Translations under genes and position numbers: made by a program
Notes under the pieces: model-generated
What the model was told of the DNA's origin: nothing
Seen by the model: the letters and a program-made list of their open reading frames with translations, nothing else
Database searches by the model: none
In this document: positions 62,755 to 64,000 of the stretch, in pieces
Layout of the letters: every line of letters starts with the position of its first letter
How positions within the stretch are numbered: position 1 is the stretch's first letter
Source: Bifidobacterium criceti
GTDB lineage: Bacteria > Actinomycetota > Actinomycetes > Actinomycetales > Bifidobacteriaceae
Length of the DNA: 64,000 nt
Direction of reading: 5' to 3'
Assembly (NCBI RefSeq): GCF_002286935.1
Contig: NZ_MVOH01000008.1
Location: 1-64,000 of the forward strand

Positions 62755-64000
62755 ATGAGGAAAATCATCGATCTTTGCAAGGCAGTGCCACTGCTTCCGT
62801 TGTCACTGCTCGCGGCGATCCCGCTCGCCCTCATTCCTGATTGGCGCCCGTGGGGCCATATCCATGCCGCATTCGACCCTGGCGTCGGCGAGTGGATCGT
62901 CATCCTGTTCGTCGCATGGACGATCTATACGAGCATCCGTGAGATGATCGACAGCATCAGGCACGGCCACGTCGGTGTCGACCTGCTCGCGATCGTCGCG
63001 CTCGTCTCGACCGTCTGCGTTCAGCAGTACTGGGCGTCGTGGGCCGTCGTCCTGATGGTCGCGTCCGGTGAGGCGATCGAATCGTATGCGCAGAACAAAG
63101 CGAAAGGCAACCTCACGGCGCTCATCAAGGCGGCGCCGCAGCAGGCGCACGTCGTCACACTGCCTGGCACGGACGCCGGCGGCGCGGATGGCACGGACAC
63201 GAGCGGGGAGGGCTTCCGCAAAGTGCAGCAGGCCGTCGAGGACGCGCAGCGCAGCGGCAAGGCGATCACGGCCGGCAACGGCCATTTTGAGACGGTCCCC
63301 GTCAATGACGTCAAACTCGGTTCCGTGCTGCTCATCCTGCCAGGCGAGATCGTGCCGGTCGACGGCATGCTGCTGTCCGGCACCGCGACCGTCGATCTGA
63401 GCAACATCAACGGCGAACCGGTCCCGCGCACGATCTTCGCGGGTGCGAAGGTGCTGTCCGGTTCGATCAACGGTTCGACGACGATGATGATCCGCACGAC
63501 GTCACTCGCCGCCGACTCGCAATACCAGCAGATCCTCAAACTCGTCTCGTCCGCCGAGGAATCGCGCGCCGCCGTCGTGCGCACGGCCGACATGCTCGCC
63601 GTGCCGTTCACGATCATCTCGTTCGCGATCGCGATCGTCGCGTGGATCGTCTCCGGCACAGGTCTGCGGTTCGCACAGGTGCTCGTGCTCGCGACACCGT
63701 GCCCGCTGCTCATCGCCGCGCCCGTCGCCTACGTCGCCGGCACCGCGCGCCTCGCGAAACGCAAGATCCTCGTCAAATCGCAGGACGTGCTCGAGAACCT
63801 CGGCCGCGTCACGCATGTCTTCTTCGACAAGACCGGCACGCTCACCGTCAAACAGCCGCAGGTCGTGCGCGTCGAGAAAGCCGCCGGCATCCCCGCCGAC
63901 GTCTCCGAGGACGAGATCCTCATGCTCGCGGGCATCGTCGAAGGGTTCTCGGTGCATGTCCTCGCGAAAGGCATCGTCGAAGCAGGACGCAAGGCGATGG
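62755..64000 (+). CDS. heavy-metal P1B-type ATPase (5' part, runs off window)
   Basis: At least 415 residues are visible. Two or three membrane helices come first, then an actuator domain with INGEPVP in place of the usual TGES. The metal-channel motif is TPCPLL near residue 319, and the phosphorylation site is FDKTGTLT near residue 361. No N-terminal heavy-metal domain is present. A Gly/Asp-rich insertion (about 140-155) lies in the actuator domain. TPCP suggests export of Zn, Cd, Pb or possibly Co. TAAGGAG precedes the ATG at 62755. Confidence 0.9.
   Translation, partial: MRKIIDLCKAVPLLPLSLLAAIPLALIPDWRPWGHIHAAFDPGVGEWIVILFVAWTIYTSIREMIDSIRHGHVGVDLLAIVALVSTVCVQQYWASWAVVLMVASGEAIESYAQNKAKGNLTALIKAAPQQAHVVTLPGTDAGGADGTDTSGEGFRKVQQAVEDAQRSGKAITAGNGHFETVPVNDVKLGSVLLILPGEIVPVDGMLLSGTATVDLSNINGEPVPRTIFAGAKVLSGSINGSTTMMIRTTSLAADSQYQQILKLVSSAEESRAAVVRTADMLAVPFTIISFAIAIVAWIVSGTGLRFAQVLVLATPCPLLIAAPVAYVAGTARLAKRKILVKSQDVLENLGRVTHVFFDKTGTLTVKQPQVVRVEKAAGIPADVSEDEILMLAGIVEGFSVHVLAKGIVEAGRKAM

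Overview
The window looks like a chromosomal segment of a Bifidobacterium or a very close relative in the Actinobacteria. It has high GC, an arabinose gene set with a GH51 arabinofuranosidase, actinobacteria-specific genes (DUF3073, CrgA, class E sortase), and the conserved block rhomboid / CrgA / DUF881 / sortase / pabA / pknB-pknA-pbpA-ftsW-ppp-fhaB-fhaA, which in actinobacteria usually lies near the replication origin. The genus is inferred from gene content; no 16S or dnaA gene is present.

Layout. 1-560: an AT-rich edge with a truncated unknown gene. 570-16300: a beta carbonic anhydrase, a LacI regulator, a ChvE-GguA-GguB type sugar transporter with a divergent ROK regulator and an orphan ABC ATPase, then a GH51 alpha-L-arabinofuranosidase divergent from araB-araD-araA, and an aldo/keto reductase. 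Together these liberate, import and convert L-arabinose to xylulose-5-phosphate, which would enter the bifid shunt. 16300-29700: Fic protein, PEP carboxylase, ThrE exporter, TrpRS, DUF3073, an SCP-like protein, glycogen phosphorylase, a small membrane protein and a rhomboid protease.

29700-32500: the most unusual part. A tandem array of ~52-bp hairpin repeats is followed by a compact cluster of DnaA boxes (five perfect TTATCCACA) and a structured stretch without a gene. Next come a THUMP-like methyltransferase gene carrying a parS-like site, and a second, different ~52-bp repeat array. dnaA itself is not in the window.

32500-45000: CrgA, DUF881, class E sortase and PabA, then a tightly overlapping minus-strand operon for Ser/Thr phosphorylation and cell-wall elongation/division. 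45000-64000: S9 peptidase, acyl-CoA synthetase, lipase-like hydrolase, DMT transporter, a 1073-residue coiled-coil/CAP surface protein ending in LAVTG, RlmA-type methyltransferase, cupin, tRNA-Leu(CAG), Tgt, a Sel1/DUF6508 gene broken by an 8-bp tandem duplication, HtrA, and the 5' part of a metal P-type ATPase.

Two families of intergenic tandem repeats (A: 22.8, 25.2, 29.7 and 57.0 kb; B: 32.2 and 58.6 kb) share a 51-53-bp period and hairpin structure with compensatory changes. They are the best candidate here for an undescribed system. About ten genes have a -10 hexamer only 6-8 nt before the start codon and no Shine-Dalgarno, suggesting frequent leaderless transcription.
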